Positions 4,896 to 7,597 of a stretch of DNA of 7,597 nt are shown piece by piece. The stretch comes from an uncultured Oscillospiraceae bacterium (GTDB lineage: Bacteria > Bacillota > Clostridia > Oscillospirales > Acutalibacteraceae), in the NCBI GenBank assembly GCA_900555805.1, contig USMJ01000051.1:1-7597 (forward strand), written 5' to 3'. Each line of letters starts with the position of its first letter. Positions within the stretch are counted from its first letter, which is position 1. The position numbers and the translations under genes were made by a program. The notes under the pieces are model-generated. The model had not been told where the DNA came from, searched no databases, and saw only the letters and a list, made by a program, of their open reading frames with translations.

Positions 4896-7523
4896 ATGGC
4901 TGATATTACTCCGATGATGAAACAGTATATGGAAATCAAAAAGGATTATCAGGACACGATTCTGATGTACCGTCTCGGCGATTTTTACGAGATGTTCTAT
5001 GATGACGCGGTCGTCGCCTCGAAGGAGCTTGAACTCGTTCTGACGGGCAGAGCCTGCGGTCAGGGCGAAAGAGCGCCAATGTGCGGCGTTCCGTTCCACA
5101 GCGTCGATTCATACATAGCGAGACTTGTCGGCAGGGGCTACAAGGTTGCGATCTGCGAACAGACAGAAGACCCGGCGACAGCTAAGGGCATAGTCAAGCG
5201 CGACGTTATCAGAATAATCACGCCCGGAACGGTCATAGAAAACACCATGCTCGACGAAAGCCGAAACAACTATCTCGCCTCCGTCGTCGTTATCGGCGAC
5301 AGCGTGGGAATGTGCTTTGTCGACGTTTCAACAGGCAAATTGAACCTCACCTCACTTGAAAAAAAGAAACATGACGCCGATATCATAAACGAACTCAGCA
5401 GATTTTCTCCCAGCGAGATAATCATAAATAAAGAAGTGACCCTCAGCAGTAAGCTGACGGACTATATTTCGGGTCTTTCCGACAGCACGTGTGACGTGCT
5501 TGACGAAGACGCCTTTGACTTTGAAAAATGTAAGCGTACCGCAGCTGAAAGATTTTCTATTGAAAAGCTCGGCGAGCTGTCGCTTTTGAATAATGTCGCC
5601 GCTATATGCGCTCTCGGTTCGAGCCTTGAATATCTCAAGGAGATGCAAAAGACCGACCTCGAGAACATAAACGAGATCGAATACTATTCGGACGATCAGT
5701 TTATGCGTCTCGATCACTGGTCAAGACGAAATCTTGAAATCACCGAGACTATGCGGTCAAGAGAGAAGAAAGGCTCTTTGCTTTGGGTGCTTGACAAAAC
5801 GAAAACGCCCATGGGCAAGAGACTTTTAAGAGAGTGGCTCGATAAGCCGCTTGTCAATCATGTGAGAATCATAACAAGACAGAACGCCGTCGGCGAGCTG
5901 TCGGACAGAATGATAGACTGCGACGAAATAAAACAGGCTCTTTCGGGCGTATACGACCTTGAAAGGCTTATGACGAGAATATTATATAAGACCGCTAACG
6001 CTAAGGAGCTCAACGCCCTTAAAGCGACGGCGGAATGCCTGCCCGAGATAAAAGCTGTGACGGCGAATTTTTCCTCCGCCGCGCTCAAGGGTATACATAA
6101 CGATATAGACGTTCTCGAAGATATCAGGGATCTTATCTCAAACGCAATTGTCGACGAAGCTCCATTCTCCGTCAGAGAGGGCGGAATGATAAGAGACGGC
6201 TTCAATTCCGAGCTTGACGAGCTTCACGATATCGACAGAAACGGCGCCGACTACATAGCCAAAATGCAGATCGAGGAGCAGGAAAAAACAGGAATTAAAA
6301 AGCTCAAGATCGGCTTCAACAAAGTTTTCGGATACTATATCGAAGTCTCGAATTCGTTCAAAGACGACGTTCCCGATAACTATATCAGAAAACAGACCCT
6401 GACAAACTGCGAGCGTTTTATTACGCAGGAGCTTAAAGAATTCGAGTCAAAAATTCTCTCCGCGAGAGACAGAATGGTTAAGCTCGAATATGAGATATTC
6501 TGTCAGGTCAGAGATAAAATTTCCGAAGAATTCAGGCGCATACAGACCACGGCGAGGGCGATCGCGTACCTCGATGTTCTGTGCTCTCTTGCGACCGTTG
6601 CGATAGAAAACGACTATGCCTGCCCGGAAATCACCACCGACAGCGTAATAAGCATAACAGACGGCAGACATCCTGTTGTCGAAAAAATGTTAAAGGGTAC
6701 GCCCTTCGTTCCGAATGACACCGTGCTTGACTGCTCGGATAACAGATGCGCGATAATAACGGGTCCCAATATGGCCGGTAAATCGACATATATGCGTCAG
6801 GTCGCGCTGATATGTCTCATGGCGCAGATTGGCTCGTTCGTCCCTGCGAAGAGCGCAAGGCTCGGAGTGGTTGACGCTATCTTTACAAGAGTCGGTGCGT
6901 CCGACGACCTCGCGGCAGGAGCTTCGACATTCATGGTCGAAATGAGCGAAGTCGCAAGCATAATGAAAAACGCAACTTCGAAGAGCCTTATAATCTTAGA
7001 CGAAATAGGCAGGGGAACCTCAACCTTTGACGGCATGAGCATTGCGAGAGCAGTTGTCGAATTTGTTTCAGACAAGAAAAAGCTTGGCGCGAAAACGCTC
7101 TTTGCCACTCATTATCATGAACTGACGGAGCTCGAGGACACGATAAGCGGTGTCAAAAACTATAATATATCGGTCAAAAAACGCGGCGACAATATAACAT
7201 TCCTGCGAAGAATAATCAGAGGAAGCGCCGACGGAAGCTACGGTATAGAAGTCGCAAAGCTTGCGGGAGTTCCGAATTCGATCGTCAACAGAGCGAGAGT
7301 CATATTATCGGAGCTTGAAAACGGAGGATTTGTTCCTGCCGTCAGACCTGTTTCCGAAGGTACGCCCGACCTCGGCGAAGAACGGGACATGCAGATCTCG
7401 ATGGTCAGCAATGTCGCCGACGAAATATATGACGAACTGAAAAACACAGATGCGGACACTTTAACGCCGATTGAAGCGATGAACATATTATATAAGCTTA
7501 TAAACAAGGTTAAGAATTCATAA
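4896..7523 (+). CDS. mutS: DNA mismatch repair protein MutS
   Basis: MutS recognises mispairs and small loops in DNA and, with ATP, recruits MutL to start repair. The protein has 875 residues, normal for bacterial MutS1. Domain I contains the mismatch-reading Phe-x-Glu motif, GDFYEMF (Phe30, Glu32). A connector domain and the lever/clamp region follow, with the conserved block GFNKVFGYYIEVS near 472-484. The ABC-type ATPase domain has Walker A GPNMAGKST (623-631), Walker B LIILDE (698-703, Asp702 and Glu703), the signature-side loop GAST and the switch histidine in FATHYHEL (736-743, His739). The C-terminal end, with LTPIEAMNILYKL, resembles the tetramer/dimer helices of MutS1. The N-terminal FxE motif excludes MutS2. 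The start has GGTGAGG 8 nt upstream. The mutL start lies 19 nt after the stop, so the two are co-translated partners in one operon. No damage or missing catalytic residue is seen. Confidence 0.98.
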   Translation: MADITPMMKQYMEIKKDYQDTILMYRLGDFYEMFYDDAVVASKELELVLTGRACGQGERAPMCGVPFHSVDSYIARLVGRGYKVAICEQTEDPATAKGIVKRDVIRIITPGTVIENTMLDESRNNYLASVVVIGDSVGMCFVDVSTGKLNLTSLEKKKHDADIINELSRFSPSEIIINKEVTLSSKLTDYISGLSDSTCDVLDEDAFDFEKCKRTAAERFSIEKLGELSLLNNVAAICALGSSLEYLKEMQKTDLENINEIEYYSDDQFMRLDHWSRRNLEITETMRSREKKGSLLWVLDKTKTPMGKRLLREWLDKPLVNHVRIITRQNAVGELSDRMIDCDEIKQALSGVYDLERLMTRILYKTANAKELNALKATAECLPEIKAVTANFSSAALKGIHNDIDVLEDIRDLISNAIVDEAPFSVREGGMIRDGFNSELDELHDIDRNGADYIAKMQIEEQEKTGIKKLKIGFNKVFGYYIEVSNSFKDDVPDNYIRKQTLTNCERFITQELKEFESKILSARDRMVKLEYEIFCQVRDKISEEFRRIQTTARAIAYLDVLCSLATVAIENDYACPEITTDSVISITDGRHPVVEKMLKGTPFVPNDTVLDCSDNRCAIITGPNMAGKSTYMRQVALICLMAQIGSFVPAKSARLGVVDAIFTRVGASDDLAAGASTFMVEMSEVASIMKNATSKSLIILDEIGRGTSTFDGMSIARAVVEFVSDKKKLGAKTLFATHYHELTELEDTISGVKNYNISVKKRGDNITFLRRIIRGSADGSYGIEVAKLAGVPNSIVNRARVILSELENGGFVPAVRPVSEGTPDLGEERDMQISMVSNVADEIYDELKNTDADTLTPIEAMNILYKLINKVKNS

Positions 7524-7526
7524 CCG

Positions 7527-7534
7527 AAAGGGGG
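7527..7534 (+). promoter_or_regulatory. Ribosome binding site of mutL
   Basis: AAAGGGGG lies in the 19-nt gap after the mutS stop, 8 nt before a TTG at 7543. No ATG or GTG in the same frame is available nearby, so this site supports the TTG as mutL initiator. Confidence 0.75.
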
Positions 7535-7542
7535 CGGCGATC

Positions 7543-7597
7543 TTGCCGGAAATCAGAGTTTTACCAAAAAGCATATCGGATCTTATAGCGGCAGGCG
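7543..7597 (+). CDS. mutL: DNA mismatch repair protein MutL, N-terminal fragment cut by the window end
   Basis: Eighteen codons are visible, translating from a TTG start as MPEIRVLPKSISDLIAAG. This matches the MutL N-terminus, where a short strand with an IxxLP/LD-like sequence leads to IAAGEV, the start of the GHKL ATPase domain and its nucleotide-binding Glu. The next base, g, is compatible with that Glu codon. MutL couples mismatch recognition by MutS to strand incision and removal; in Firmicutes it usually has its own endonuclease site, which lies outside the window. The identity rests on this short match and on the position directly after mutS. Confidence 0.9.
   Translation, partial: MPEIRVLPKSISDLIAAG

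Noticed and set aside
4313..5099. Two minus-strand open frames (4313-4708 and 4662-5099) across the YlbF-family gene and the start of mutS
   Set aside because: Both are antisense shadows of supported genes, with low-complexity hydrophobic translations, and they cross the operon junction.
1..7597. CRISPR array, mobile element, defence system or toxin-antitoxin pair
   Set aside because: No regularly spaced repeats, transposase, integrase or small toxin-like pair is present. The genes are two exported hydrolases and a housekeeping tRNA-modification and mismatch-repair operon.

Overview
The window looks like chromosomal DNA from a low-to-moderate-GC Firmicute, most likely a gut- or rumen-type Clostridia/Oscillospiraceae-like bacterium. 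The evidence is the gene order miaB - YlbF/YmcA-family gene - mutS - mutL, which resembles the Bacillus subtilis miaB-ymcA-cotE-mutS-mutL neighbourhood without cotE. Strong AGGAGG-type ribosome binding sites, TTG start codons and SigA-like promoters fit the same picture. This assignment is inferred from content; no rRNA or other marker is present.

Left half (about 1-2610, minus strand): two independent, probably exported hydrolases. From right to left these are a 496-residue LCAT-like alpha/beta hydrolase (1113-2603) and a 291-residue GH16 glycoside hydrolase (125-1000). Each has its own promoter and its own hairpin terminator, so they are neighbours and not one tight operon. At the far left edge, two back-to-back hairpins (4-51) end in a T-tract on the plus strand and probably terminate a gene lying to the left of the window.

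Centre (2604-2872): an AT-rich divergent intergenic region with a promoter for the hydrolase on the minus strand and a promoter for miaB on the plus strand. The hydrolase leader can fold into a long-range stem, the least explained non-coding feature here.

Right half (2873-7597, plus strand): a housekeeping operon. MiaB is the tRNA methylthiotransferase for ms2i6A37. It is followed by a small YlbF/YmcA-family protein with an unusual Cys/His-rich tail, then MutS, then the first 18 codons of MutL, cut by the window end. No terminator with a T-run is seen between these genes, so co-transcription is likely. A 145-nt structured spacer precedes mutS. MutS and MutL act together in mismatch repair. 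MiaB and the YlbF-type protein are linked by conserved proximity and probably both handle Fe-S clusters or RNA.

I find no CRISPR array, transposase, integrase, tRNA or rRNA. Most of the window is ordinary. The points worth a second look are the hydrolase leader, the hydrolase's cationic C-terminal helix and altered nucleophile elbow, the YlbF tail, the mutS spacer hairpins and the paired palindromes at the left edge.
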